Part shown: piece by piece, positions 25,319 through 33,603 of the stretch
Position numbering within the stretch: position 1 is the stretch's first letter
How the letters are laid out: every line of letters starts with the position of its first letter
Assembly: GCF_008124615.1 (NCBI RefSeq)
Contig: NZ_VNIB01000014.1
Location: forward strand, 41,074-105,073
Reading direction: 5' to 3'
DNA length: 64,000 bases
DNA from: Geothermobacter ehrlichii
GTDB taxonomy: Bacteria; Desulfobacterota; Desulfuromonadia; Desulfuromonadales; Geothermobacteraceae
Position numbers and translations under genes: made by a program
Notes under the pieces: model-generated
Databases searched by the model: none
What the model was told of the DNA's origin: nothing
What the model saw: only the letters and a program-made list of their open reading frames with translations

Positions 25319-25480
25319 CTGAATCAGTGAGGTTGTGGTGGATGGAGAGTGCAAGTGCCTGGCCTGAATGAGGTCTTCAAAAATCGTCAGGCGCACCCAC
25401 AGGTTCGCCGGTGATTTTTGGGGAACTCAGACATGTCAATGACATTGTGCTATCCGCCAGCGATGACCCCACTGATTCAG
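25319..25480. repeat. Inverted-repeat element, copy 1
   Basis: 162 bp bounded by CTGAATCAGTGAG at the left and CCCACTGATTCAG at the right, nearly perfect terminal inverted repeats of 13 bp. The body matches copy 2 (47119-47277) closely throughout, for example GAGAGTGCAAGTGCCTG, GGCGCACCC-CAGGTTCGCCGG and GTGCTATCCGCC. An internal AAAAATC...GGCG / CGCC...GATTTTT pairing suggests a folded structure. No open reading frame fills it. It resembles a small non-autonomous (MITE-like) element. Confidence 0.85.
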
Positions 25481-25558
25481 AAGAGTGTGTTCCGGTATTA
25501 TGTTGAGGGACGAAAACAAAGTAAAGTCCGGCGTCGGCGTTTACGGCACCGCACAACA

Positions 25559-25590
25559 AAAAATCCCCGGTCGAAGCGACCGGGGATTTT
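25559..25590 (-). terminator. Rho-independent terminator of the FmdB-like gene
   Basis: AAAATCCCCGGTCG and CGACCGGGGATTTT form a strong stem. On the minus strand it is followed by a T-run after the gene ending at 25607. It can also stop transcription entering from the left. Confidence 0.88.
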
Positions 25591-25606
25591 GCGGTTTGCT
25601 GACAGC

Positions 25607-25867
25607 TCAGGCGTTGGCCGCCTTGGGGCAGCTACCACAGGCATCGCTCTTGCCGGCGGATTCGCAGGCCGAGCCCTTGCCGTTGTCGCCGCTGCTGTAG
25701 CCCTGGGCGTACCAGCCGCCTCCCTTGAGGGCGAAGGCGGTGCGGGAAATCAGCTTCTGCACCGGGCCGCCGCAATCCCGGCATTCGGACACCGGAGCGT
25801 CGGAAAACTTCTGCCGGACCTCGAAAACCAGACCGCAACTGTCGCACTGATATTCGTACAGGGGCAT
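25607..25867 (-). CDS. FmdB-type zinc-ribbon protein
   Basis: 86 residues from ATG 25867 (MPLYEYQCDSCGLVFEVRQK), preceded by GAGGAGGT. Two CxxC pairs (CDSCG, CRDCGG) form a zinc ribbon of the FmdB/CxxC_CXXC_SSSS regulatory family. The tail is Gly/Ser-rich and ends in DACGSCPKA, adding two more cysteines. The function is unknown although often called a putative regulator. It is flanked downstream by a terminator and upstream by the DUF167 gene on the same strand. Confidence 0.88.
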   Translation of the reverse strand: MPLYEYQCDSCGLVFEVRQKFSDAPVSECRDCGGPVQKLISRTAFALKGGGWYAQGYSSGDNGKGSACESAGKSDACGSCPKAANA

Positions 25868-25934
25868 GACCTGAACCTCCTCGTCGGAATTCGAACGGCA
25901 ATCTAATGATTTGCCACGCAATTGTCAAGGGAGG

Positions 25935-26231
25935 TCATCCCGCGCGCAACTCCAGCAGACGGCGCACTTCCTCCTCACTCAGCCCTTTCAGCAGCAGGCG
26001 CTTGTGGCGAGAGGTTTCACCGGAAAGGATTTCGATTCCGGACCGGGGAAGACCGAACATCTTGGCAAAAAAACGGATGCAGAGCCTGTTGGCGGCGCCG
26101 TCGACCGGCGGCGAAGTGAGCGCGACCTTCAGCTCCTCGCCCTGCAGGCCGACAATCCGGTTGCGGCTGGCGCGGGGCTGAACCAGCAGCTTCAGCACCA
26201 CCCCGTCGGCGCGAGACTCGACGCAGGGCAT
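25935..26231 (-). CDS. DUF167 (YggU-family) protein
   Basis: 98 residues. Small alpha/beta protein of the YggU family: LVQPRASRNRIVGLQGEELKV and LTSPPVDGAANRLCIRFFAK are the conserved core. Function unknown. Its ATG overlaps the last base of the DivIVA-like gene, and that gene in turn overlaps YggT. YggT-DivIVA-YggU linkage is common in Geobacter relatives and hints at an envelope or division role. Confidence 0.92.
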   Translation of the reverse strand: MPCVESRADGVVLKLLVQPRASRNRIVGLQGEELKVALTSPPVDGAANRLCIRFFAKMFGLPRSGIEILSGETSRHKRLLLKGLSEEEVRRLLELRAG

Positions 26232-26776
26232 CAGCCTTCGTCCTCCCCCACCGGCTCGATCAGGGGCGGCGACGCGTCGTCGAAGGGGAGCGGTTCGTCG
26301 AGCAGCTTCTCCTCCCTTTCCCGCCGCACCTCGACCACCTCCAGGTCGAGCAGCCGAAGGTGGCTTTCGACCAGGGCGCGCAGGGAGGTTTCGAACGAGA
26401 TCTTCTGCCGCTTGATCTCCTGGATCTCGTTGATGAGCTGGATGCGCCGCTCCTCGGCGTCGCGCACGATCCGCTCGGCCTTCAGTTCGGCCTCGGTGAG
26501 GGTGATTTCGGCCTCGGTTCGGGCATTCTCCCTGATATCCTCAACCATGCGCTGGGTGGTCAGCAAAGTCTCCTTCAGCGTGGTCTCCCGCTCGCGCATC
26601 CGCTCCAGCTCGCTGCGGGTCCGGGCCAGCTCCTCTTTCAGCTCCTGGTGTTCCCGGTAGAGCTGTTCGAGCTGATCGGCGACCATCTCGAGAAAGTGAT
26701 CGACCCCGGCGGTGTCGTAGCCAAACAGGCGGGTCTTGAACTGGTGCTGCTGGATGTCCATGGGCGAGATGGCCAT
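26231..26776 (-). CDS. DivIVA-domain protein
   Basis: 181 residues. The N-terminal DivIVA signature (MDIQQHQFKTRLFGYDTAGVDHFLEMV) is followed by an extended coiled coil (about 35-150, heptad-rich with many Glu/Arg) and a short acidic tail. DivIVA-type proteins mark curved membranes and organise cell division or polar growth; in delta-proteobacteria the exact role is unproven. It is coupled to YggT upstream and DUF167 downstream by single-base overlaps. Confidence 0.9.
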   Translation of the reverse strand: MAISPMDIQQHQFKTRLFGYDTAGVDHFLEMVADQLEQLYREHQELKEELARTRSELERMRERETTLKETLLTTQRMVEDIRENARTEAEITLTEAELKAERIVRDAEERRIQLINEIQEIKRQKISFETSLRALVESHLRLLDLEVVEVRREREEKLLDEPLPFDDASPPLIEPVGEDEG

Positions 26777-27072
26777 CAGTAGCCTCCAAACCCGGCGCCC
26801 AGAGAATAGATCAGGCCGACCAGCAGCTGCCGGCCGACCTCGAGGGCAAGCAGCAGCACGATGGGAGAAAAGTCGAAACCACCGAACTGCAGGGGAAGGA
26901 CACGCCGGATCCGGTAGAGCACCGGATCGGTGGCGCTGTGCAGAAAGCGGACAATGGGGTTGTAAGGGTCGGGATTGACCCAGGAAACGATGGCCCGGGC
27001 GACCACGATGTAGAAATAGATCTGGAACAGGTAGTTGATCACCGTGGCCAGGGCATTGAGCAGGATCGCCAT
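26776..27072 (-). CDS. YggT-family membrane protein
   Basis: 98 residues with two hydrophobic segments (about 5-30 and 70-92). Family motifs: VARAIVSWVNPDPYNPIVRFLHSATDPVLYRIRRVLP, notable for the conserved W-x-NP and TDP. YggT proteins are small integral membrane proteins linked to osmotic adaptation and division in other bacteria. First gene of the YggT-DivIVA-DUF167 unit, divergent from aroG. Confidence 0.92.
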   Translation of the reverse strand: MAILLNALATVINYLFQIYFYIVVARAIVSWVNPDPYNPIVRFLHSATDPVLYRIRRVLPLQFGGFDFSPIVLLLALEVGRQLLVGLIYSLGAGFGGY

Positions 27073-27204
27073 GTCGAAATCGCCCCCAATCAGTCTGGAT
27101 TCATAAGGGGTTAATTTTACGGATTTTTTCCATCCAGTCCCAAGTTATACAGAATCGCCGGATGGCTGTCAAACGCTTTGCGCCGCCCATGGCGGGGACA
27201 TTCT

Positions 27205-27233
27205 TTGACAGAAGCGGGGACTTTGGTTAAAGT
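27205..27233 (+). promoter_or_regulatory. Sigma-70-type promoter for the DAHP synthase gene
   Basis: TTGACA (27205-27210), a 17-bp spacer and TAAAGT (27228-27233) lie about 80 bp before the aroG-type start. The -35 is perfect and the -10 is fair. Confidence 0.65.
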
Positions 27234-27311
27234 AGCCGCCACCAGTGGCCAGCCCGAAAAAAACCAGGCTAAACTCTTATTTATTCAAAACAAATCGAAC
27301 GGACACAAACC

Positions 27312-28373
27312 ATGACCCGGACCAACAATCTCAACGTCAGCGGCCTGACGCCGATCATCGCTCCGGCCGACCTGAAACAGGTGATCCCCCTGAGCGAAGA
27401 GGACGCGCAGTTCGTCACCCGCTCGCGCGAGGCGATCAAGGGCATTCTGCACGGCGAGGACCGGCGGCTGTTCGTGGTGGTCGGCCCTTGCTCCATCCAC
27501 GATCCGAAGGCCGCCCTGGAGTATGCCGAACGGCTGCAGAAGCTGAGCACCGAGGTTGAAGACCAGCTGCTGCTGGTGATGCGCGTCTATTTCGAGAAGC
27601 CGCGCACCACCATCGGCTGGAAGGGCCTGATCAACGATCCCGACCTGAACGGATCGCACCAGATCTCCAAGGGGCTGGGCATTGCCCGCAGGCTGCTGAG
27701 CGACATCACCGGCCTGGGGCTGCCGGTCGCCTGCGAGATGCTCGACACCATCACGCCACAGTACCTGGCCGACATGATCAGCTGGGGGGCGATCGGCGCC
27801 CGCACCACCGAATCGCAGACCCACCGGGAAATGGCCAGCGGCCTCTCCTTTCCGGTCGGCTTCAAGAACGGCACCGACGGCAACCTGAAAATCGCCCTCG
27901 ACGCCATGCAGGCGGCCTATCACAGCCACAGCTTCATCGGCGTCAACCGCGAGGGGCGGGTCTCCATCGTCCGGACCACCGGCAACCCGGACGTCCACAT
28001 CGTGCTGCGCGGCGGCAACAACCGGCCCAACTACCATCCGGAGGACATCGCCGCCACCGAAAAGGCCCTGGCCGAAAAAGGGCTGGGCAACGGCATCATG
28101 GTCGACTGCAGCCACGGCAACAGCAATAAGGACCACAACCGGCAGGCCGATGTGCTGAACAGCGTCCTCGAGCAGCTGGCGGCGGGCAACCGCTCCATCT
28201 GCGGCCTGATGATCGAAAGCAACCTGAAAGCCGGCAATCAGGCGCTGAAAAACCCCCGCCAGCTGGAATACGGGGTCTCGATCACCGACAAGTGCATCGA
28301 CTGGCCGACGACGGAAGAACTGCTGCGCCGGGCCCACGAGCGGCTGCGCGCCCTGGGCGGCCGCCGGCTCTGA
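27312..28373 (+). CDS. aroG: 3-deoxy-7-phosphoheptulonate synthase, class I (AroG/F/H type)
   Basis: 353 residues. First step of the shikimate pathway, joining phosphoenolpyruvate and erythrose 4-phosphate. Signatures: VVVGPCSIHDPKAALEYA with the metal-binding Cys, RVYFEKPRTTIGWKGLINDP, GARTTESQTHREMASGLS, and IMVDCSHGNSNKDHNRQ. Its length equals the E. coli isoenzymes. Which aromatic amino acid inhibits it cannot be read from the sequence. It is followed at 10 bp by the convergent lhgO, with no clear terminator seen. Confidence 0.96.
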   Translation: MTRTNNLNVSGLTPIIAPADLKQVIPLSEEDAQFVTRSREAIKGILHGEDRRLFVVVGPCSIHDPKAALEYAERLQKLSTEVEDQLLLVMRVYFEKPRTTIGWKGLINDPDLNGSHQISKGLGIARRLLSDITGLGLPVACEMLDTITPQYLADMISWGAIGARTTESQTHREMASGLSFPVGFKNGTDGNLKIALDAMQAAYHSHSFIGVNREGRVSIVRTTGNPDVHIVLRGGNNRPNYHPEDIAATEKALAEKGLGNGIMVDCSHGNSNKDHNRQADVLNSVLEQLAAGNRSICGLMIESNLKAGNQALKNPRQLEYGVSITDKCIDWPTTEELLRRAHERLRALGGRRL

Positions 28374-28383
28374 GGAAGCCGAC

Positions 28384-29613
28384 TCAGAGAGCGAAATTCC
28401 CTGCCGCCCGCGCCGCGATCTCCTCGCCTATGGCCAGGGATGCCGTCGCCGCCGGCGACGGCGCATTGAGCACATGGATCATGCCGGGCGCGTCGGCGAA
28501 AACGAAATCGTCGACCAGCCGTCCCGCCCGATCGACCGCCTGCGCCCGCACGCCGCTGCCCCAGTCGGCCAGATCCTCCCCCCGCAGCGCCGGAACCAGC
28601 CGCTGCAGATCAGCCAGAAACCGCCGCCGGCTCAGTGAACGCCGGTACTCCGCCAGTCCGGTGCGCCACCAGCCGGTCGCCAGCCGCCAGAAGCCGGGAT
28701 AACCGACGATCTCCGCCAGATCGGCCAGCGAGATGTCCCGGCGCCGATAGCCTTCGCGTTTCAGCGCCAGCACGGCATTGGGGCCGGCCTCCACCCGGCC
28801 GTCAATGCCGCGGGTCAGGTGGACGCCGAGAAAGGGAAGCTCGGGGTCGGGAACCGGATAGATCAGGTTGCGCACCAGTTTCGCCCCCTCCTCGCCCAGG
28901 TGGTAGTACTCACCACGAAAGGGAAAGATGCGCACCGGCGGCCGCAGTCCTGCCATCCGGGCGATACGATCGCTGTGCAGACCGGCGCAGTTGATCAGCC
29001 AGCGACAGGCCGCGTCGCCGCGGGAGGTACGCAGCGAAAACCCGTCCGTCCGCCGGCGGATGGCCTCCAGCCGGCAGCCGGTGACAATCTTTCCGCCCCG
29101 GTCACGGATATCTCCCGCCAGCGCCTGCGCCACCGTCCGGAAATCGACAACCCCGGTCTGCGGCACCAGCAGCGCCGCCCTTCCGGCCGCGTGCGGCTCG
29201 TAGCGACGCAGCTGTCGCCCCACGAGCCAGCGCAGACCGGTCAGCCCGTTCGCCTCGCCCCGCTGCCGCAGCGCCTGCAACAGCTCCTCCTCGCGAGGGC
29301 TCAGGGCCACCACCAGCTTGCCGCACCGCCGGAAGGGAATCCCTTTCCGCTCGCAGTAGGCATAGAGCGCCTCCCGGCCGTGGCAACAGAGCCGGGCCTT
29401 GAAGGAACCGGGGCGGTAGTAGAGACCGGAATGGATGACGCCGCTGTTGTGGCCGGTCTGCTGACCGGCCAGCACGGCGTCCTTTTCCAGCAGCGTCAGG
29501 GACAGGCCGGGATGGCGCTGCAGCAGCTGCCAGGCGGTCGCCAGGCCGACGATGCCGCCGCCAACAATGGTCAGTCCATCCCCGCCGACAGATAGAGCGG
29601 CCAGCGGGCTCAT
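28384..29613 (-). CDS. lhgO: L-2-hydroxyglutarate oxidase/dehydrogenase (LhgO type)
   Basis: 409 residues. FAD-dependent oxidation of L-2-hydroxyglutarate to 2-oxoglutarate with transfer of electrons to the quinone pool. The FAD motif is LTIVGGGIVGLATAWQL (about 14-30), then GHNSGVIHSGLYYRPGS, PVPDPELPFLGVHLTRGIDG and a C-terminal HVLNAPSPAATASLAIGE. Its ATG overlaps the bacteriohemerythrin stop by 4 bp, so the two are coupled. Confidence 0.9.
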   Translation of the reverse strand: MSPLAALSVGGDGLTIVGGGIVGLATAWQLLQRHPGLSLTLLEKDAVLAGQQTGHNSGVIHSGLYYRPGSFKARLCCHGREALYAYCERKGIPFRRCGKLVVALSPREEELLQALRQRGEANGLTGLRWLVGRQLRRYEPHAAGRAALLVPQTGVVDFRTVAQALAGDIRDRGGKIVTGCRLEAIRRRTDGFSLRTSRGDAACRWLINCAGLHSDRIARMAGLRPPVRIFPFRGEYYHLGEEGAKLVRNLIYPVPDPELPFLGVHLTRGIDGRVEAGPNAVLALKREGYRRRDISLADLAEIVGYPGFWRLATGWWRTGLAEYRRSLSRRRFLADLQRLVPALRGEDLADWGSGVRAQAVDRAGRLVDDFVFADAPGMIHVLNAPSPAATASLAIGEEIAARAAGNFAL

Positions 29614-30014
29614 GCCTCTTTCAGCCAGGGAACGTAGAGATGGTCTTCCTGCTGCACGTGCCGGACGAGAAATTCGAGCAGAAAGGCGAGACTGGCGGTG
29701 AAGGCCTCGCGCAGCTCCCCCTCTTCGGCCAGCTGGCGCAGCCGGACCAGCCGCTCGCGAAACTTCCGGTGGCTCTCCATATGGGCTTCCAGGTCGGGAT
29801 AGCCAGCCTCGGCCATCAGCCGTTCTTCTTCGGAAAAATGAAAGCGGGCGTACTGTTCGAGCCGGTCGAGAGTCGACAGCAGGTCAACCCGGTCGGCGCG
29901 GGGATTGAGCGTCTTGTCGTGCAGCCGGTTGCAGATGTCGAACAGCTGCCGGTGCTGCTGGTCGATCAGCACGACGCCGGTCGCGAAAGCCTCGTTCCAG
30001 ACGACGATGGTCAT
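29610..30014 (-). CDS. Bacteriohemerythrin
   Basis: 134 residues, one hemerythrin four-helix bundle. Diiron ligands visible: His in DQQHRQLFDICNRL, HFSEEERLM (His/Glu), HMESHRKF (two His) and FLVRHVQQEDHLY (His/Asp). It binds oxygen reversibly and may deliver, store or scavenge it. Anaerobes such as Geobacter relatives use these proteins to handle trace oxygen. Translational coupling to the flavin-dependent lhgO suggests a link with an oxygen-sensitive or oxygen-consuming flavoenzyme. Confidence 0.95.
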   Translation of the reverse strand: MTIVVWNEAFATGVVLIDQQHRQLFDICNRLHDKTLNPRADRVDLLSTLDRLEQYARFHFSEEERLMAEAGYPDLEAHMESHRKFRERLVRLRQLAEEGELREAFTASLAFLLEFLVRHVQQEDHLYVPWLKEA

Positions 30015-30195
30015 CTCACCTCCCGAAAATCATGGCAAGACTGCCTGCGGTGACTGGCCGGGGCACGCCACCGGCAAAACTTTTCCGTTCACCTTGCGAG
30101 TGCAAACCTAATGAAGCAGAGCTTATCCGTCGATAAACAACAAGAGAGACCGGGGCAACCAGCATCGGATCGGCCTCCGGGAGCAGGAAACGGGC

Positions 30196-30384
30196 TCACT
30201 CCTGCGAGCGCACCATGGCCTCGACTTCGAGCCGCACATCGTCGATGTTGACCTGGGCGACCCTGTCCTTTTCCCGTTCGCAGCGCACCAGGCCGGCATC
30301 GACCCAGGCCAGGACCTTTTCGGGGGCGAGGCCGAACTTGTCGGCGGCGGCTTCGGGCGTGTACCAGGTTTTGACCAGAGACAT
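30196..30384 (-). CDS. Small MerR/excisionase-like HTH protein
   Basis: 62 residues from ATG 30384 (MSLVKTWYTPEAAADKFGL), with GGGAGGT at good spacing. WYTPEAAADKFGLAPEKVLAWVDAGLVRCER is a MerR-type winged-helix DNA-binding motif; the rest is short. There is no sensor domain. It is divergent from a diguanylate cyclase response regulator only 60 bp away and may regulate it. Target unknown. Confidence 0.75.
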   Translation of the reverse strand: MSLVKTWYTPEAAADKFGLAPEKVLAWVDAGLVRCEREKDRVAQVNIDDVRLEVEAMVRSQE

Positions 30385-30444
30385 ATTCACCTCCCGGCTG
30401 GACATTGAACCATTCTTCATTATTATAACTCAGAAGAGACCAAG

Positions 30445-31431
30445 ATGACGGGACAAAAACCAAAACTGCAGCTGACTCACGGGGCCCTCGCGACTCCAGC
30501 TCACCGCGCCGACATGCCATCATCCATCCTCATCATCGACGATTCCCCCCAGGCCAGACAGCAGGTGATCGAGATTCTGCAGCCGAAGTCGCTGTTCAAC
30601 TTCTTCTACGAGGCCGGCGACGGCATCGAGGGATTCAAGACGGCACTGAACCGCAAGGTCGACATCGTCCTTTGCGACCTCGAAATGCCGGGCATGGACG
30701 GCTTCAAGTTTTTGCAGATGATGAACAGCCGGGAAGAACTGGCGGACATTCCGGTGATCATGGTCACCGGCCGCGAAGACACCGAAACCAAGGTTCGGGG
30801 GCTGGAGCAGGGGGCGAGCGACTATGTCACCAAGCCCTACGACCCGGCAGAACTGATCGCCCGGGTCAAGGTGCAGATCAAGATCAAGTCGCTGCAGGAC
30901 AAACTCAAGCGCAGCAACCAGATGCTGCTCGAACTCTCGCTCACCGACCCGCTCACCGGACTGAACAACCGCCGCTACATGATGGAGGTGCTCGACCGGG
31001 AGTTCGAGCGCAGCCAGCGGTCCGGCGCCAGCCTCTGCCTGGTGATGATCGACATCGACCACTTCAAAAGGGTCAACGATACCTACGGGCACCAGAAAGG
31101 GGACGTCGTGCTGCGGGGGCTGGCCGACCTGTTGCGCAAGCACCTGCGCCAGTACGACACCGCCGCCCGCTTCGGCGGCGAGGAATTCGCCCTGATTCTG
31201 CCGGAAACCGACCTTGGGGAGGCGGCCCTGGTGGCCGAAAGGCTGCGCCGGGCAACGGAAAAACTGACCTTCACACAGATACCCGGGCTGCAGGTGAGCG
31301 CCAGCCTCGGCGTCGCCTGCTATCCGATGCAGGGAATCGACGTTCCCGACGACCTGATCCGCGAGGCCGATTACGCCCTCTACAACGCCAAGCGTCTCGG
31401 TCGCAACCGGGTCGAGGTGATGGAGAACTGA
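30445..31431 (+). CDS. Response regulator with GGDEF domain (diguanylate cyclase)
   Basis: 328 residues. Receiver domain (about 27-145: ILIIDDSPQARQQVIEI, phospho-acceptor in IVLCDLEMPGMDGFKFLQ, VTKPYDPAELIARV) joined by a short coiled coil to a GGDEF domain. The active-site loop is GGEEF (RFGGEEFALILPE), an active variant, with a RxxD inhibitory site (RQYD) five residues before it, so product feedback by c-di-GMP is likely. It converts GTP to c-di-GMP on phosphorylation. ATG 30445 has AGAAGAG upstream; an internal ATG at 30514, right at the receiver domain, lacks a ribosome site but is also possible. Confidence 0.93.
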   Translation: MTGQKPKLQLTHGALATPAHRADMPSSILIIDDSPQARQQVIEILQPKSLFNFFYEAGDGIEGFKTALNRKVDIVLCDLEMPGMDGFKFLQMMNSREELADIPVIMVTGREDTETKVRGLEQGASDYVTKPYDPAELIARVKVQIKIKSLQDKLKRSNQMLLELSLTDPLTGLNNRRYMMEVLDREFERSQRSGASLCLVMIDIDHFKRVNDTYGHQKGDVVLRGLADLLRKHLRQYDTAARFGGEEFALILPETDLGEAALVAERLRRATEKLTFTQIPGLQVSASLGVACYPMQGIDVPDDLIREADYALYNAKRLGRNRVEVMEN

Positions 31432-31440
31432 ATTCGGGAA

Positions 31441-32082
31441 TCAGTCCCGCAGCAGGCGAATGGCGTCGTACCAGGCCGTCACCCGGCCGCCGGTATCGTC
31501 GCCATCGGTCATGACAGCGACCGCCCCCGCTTCCGGCGGGTCTTCGCCGAAGGCGCGCCGGTAATCCTCGAGCAGGTTCCGCCGTTCCGCAATCCACTGT
31601 CCGGCCCTGTCGTTGCCACTTTCGACGGCAATCATCACCGAGTTGCCGGTATAGGGGCTCGGCACAAAAGAGCCGCGCGGCAGCCGGTTGGCCCAGACAT
31701 AGTTGAGGGCCCTGGTTTTCGGCACGAACCAGTGGGGAAAGACGACATAGACCCGTGCCGGGTAGTCGTCCCCCGCCCTGATCCGCGCATCCCCTTTGGG
31801 ATGGACATGGTCGATCTTCCAGCGCCAGCTCAGAACCGGCCAGTCCGCCGGCCGGAAGGAGATCTTGCAGGCCAGGGCGCTCGCCGTCCCCGCCGCCTCG
31901 GAACGCAGCCAGCCGCCCCCGGAAGGATCGCTTTCGATCCGGTAGTCGGTTTTACCCCGGAAGACCTTCTGTTGCCAGCAGGCCGCCAGGCCGTTATCGA
32001 AATCGTCGATCGTCATCGCCGCCGGCGCCGCTCCCAGCAACAGCAGCAGCGGTAGACAGGCAACACACCTAACCCAGAACAT
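31441..32082 (-). CDS. DUF3047 exported protein
   Basis: 213 residues from ATG 32082 (MFWVRCVACLPLLLLLGAAP), with a signal peptide ending near AAPAAM. The DUF3047 core includes LSWRWKIDHVHPKGDARIRAGDDYPARVYVVF and MIAVESGNDRAGQWIAERRNLLEDYRRAFGEDPP, the latter near the end. These periplasmic proteins look like jelly-roll or carbohydrate-binding folds, but no function is established. It starts 14 bp inside the end of the polyferredoxin gene, making it the last member of the four-gene unit at 31.4-35.1 kb. Confidence 0.85.
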   Translation of the reverse strand: MFWVRCVACLPLLLLLGAAPAAMTIDDFDNGLAACWQQKVFRGKTDYRIESDPSGGGWLRSEAAGTASALACKISFRPADWPVLSWRWKIDHVHPKGDARIRAGDDYPARVYVVFPHWFVPKTRALNYVWANRLPRGSFVPSPYTGNSVMIAVESGNDRAGQWIAERRNLLEDYRRAFGEDPPEAGAVAVMTDGDDTGGRVTAWYDAIRLLRD

Positions 32083-33595
32083 CCCTTCGTCTCCGGCTCT
32101 CCCCTTCGTTGACCACCCGCACGGCGGAAACGCCGTCCAGGGGGCAACGGGTTTCGCAGATACCGCAGCCGATGCAGCGGTCCGCAAGCACCCGCGGCTG
32201 CTTGACCGTTTTCACTTCGCCGGCGACCAGAACCTGCCGCCGGTCGAAGACGATGGCCTTGCGCGGCGTCGGGCAGTGTTCCTCGCAGACTAGGCATTCC
32301 TCGCCTCTGGCGTAGGGCAGGCAGGTGTTGCGGTCGATTACCGCCAGACCGATGACAAAGGCCTTTTTCTCCTGCGGCGTCAGGCTCCGGATCGCTCCGG
32401 TCGGACAGACCTGGCCGCAGAGAGTGCAATTGTACTCGCAATAGCCCTGCCGCGCCACCAGCAGCGGCGTCCACAGGCCGACGCCGCCCGCCTCGAACAG
32501 GGCCGGCTGCAGGGCCCGGCCGATGCAGACCTTGAGGCATTCGCCGCAACGGATGCAGCGCCGCAGAAATTCCTCTTCCGCCACCGCCCCGGGCGGGCGC
32601 AGCAGGTAGGGATTGCGGCGCGACGGCTCCGGGCCCAGGCGAATGACCGGCGCCGCCACAGCGCCGGCAGCCAGCGAAACGACAACCCGGCGGCGGCCGA
32701 CGTCAAGCCCCGCGCCGGCCGCCTGGCCGGTGCCGAACCGCACCTTTTCCGCCGGACACCAGGTCGTACAGTCGAGACAGCGGACGCATTCCGCCTGGCG
32801 ATGTCCGTCCTGGTCGGTCGCCCCCATCCGGCATTGCGTGGCGCACAGGGAACAGCCGCCACACGGCTCGGCCGGCTGGCGCCGGACAAGGGCATGCCGG
32901 GCGCAGATGCCGAGCAGCGCCCCCAGCGGGCAGAGATGGCGGCACCAGAAACGGCGCTCCCAGCGCTCCAGCAGCAGCACGCCGGCAAAGACCAGCAGGG
33001 TGAACAGGGCCAGGTCGAACGCCGGCTGCTGAAAGGCCATCAGGTGGTCGCGCCAGAAGGGATAGACAGCGTCCAGCGCCGGCGATACCAGCGGCAGCCG
33101 GTGCCGGTAGAAAAAGTCGAACAGGCCGTTGGCCAGCAGGTTGTAGAGCGGATAGAGACTGAAGGTCAGCCCTCGCAGAAAGATGCTCAGTGGGTCGAAC
33201 CAGCCGAAAAGCTGCACCCCGCACAGGGCGGCACCGGTCAGCGAGAAGAGGAGCAGGTACTTCAGGCGCCGCCACCGCAGGGGGCTTTTTCGCCCCTTCG
33301 GCCGCAGGCCGAGCCGGGACGCCGCGTCGAGGCTGGTGCCCAGCGGGCAGATCCAGCCGCAGAAGAAACGGCCGAAAACGAAGGTCAGGGCGAGGATGAG
33401 CAGGGCCGGCCAGAGCAGCTTCCAGCCGAAGGGGCCGGGAGCCGCGGCATCGGCGAGTGCGGCCAGTGGATCGATGCGAAAGAGCAGGGAGACGGGCCAT
33501 GGGATTTCGTCCAGCCCCCGGTACTCGGTGGCGACGAAGAGCCAGAGGAACCCAGCCAGACAGAAAAGCTGCATCACTCGCCGCAGACCGCGCAT
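32069..33595 (-). CDS. Membrane polyferredoxin, NapH-like fused to a MauM/NapG-like part
   Basis: 508 residues. The N-terminal half has about five membrane helices with the NapH/CcoG cysteine boxes FFCGWICPLGTS and WCRHLCPLGALLG. Then come [4Fe-4S] clusters CGGCSLCATQC and CVRCLDCTTWC. An internal twin-Arg stretch (DVGRRRVVVSLAAGAVAAP) precedes a NapG-like half with CIRCGECLKVC, CTLCGQVCP, CLVCEEHCP and CIGCGICETRC. It probably passes electrons from quinol to the periplasm. The partner oxidoreductase is unknown; DUF362 lies 8 bp upstream. Confidence 0.88.
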   Translation of the reverse strand: MRGLRRVMQLFCLAGFLWLFVATEYRGLDEIPWPVSLLFRIDPLAALADAAAPGPFGWKLLWPALLILALTFVFGRFFCGWICPLGTSLDAASRLGLRPKGRKSPLRWRRLKYLLLFSLTGAALCGVQLFGWFDPLSIFLRGLTFSLYPLYNLLANGLFDFFYRHRLPLVSPALDAVYPFWRDHLMAFQQPAFDLALFTLLVFAGVLLLERWERRFWCRHLCPLGALLGICARHALVRRQPAEPCGGCSLCATQCRMGATDQDGHRQAECVRCLDCTTWCPAEKVRFGTGQAAGAGLDVGRRRVVVSLAAGAVAAPVIRLGPEPSRRNPYLLRPPGAVAEEEFLRRCIRCGECLKVCIGRALQPALFEAGGVGLWTPLLVARQGYCEYNCTLCGQVCPTGAIRSLTPQEKKAFVIGLAVIDRNTCLPYARGEECLVCEEHCPTPRKAIVFDRRQVLVAGEVKTVKQPRVLADRCIGCGICETRCPLDGVSAVRVVNEGESRRRRDVLG

Positions 33596-33603
33596 GATGT
33601 CGC

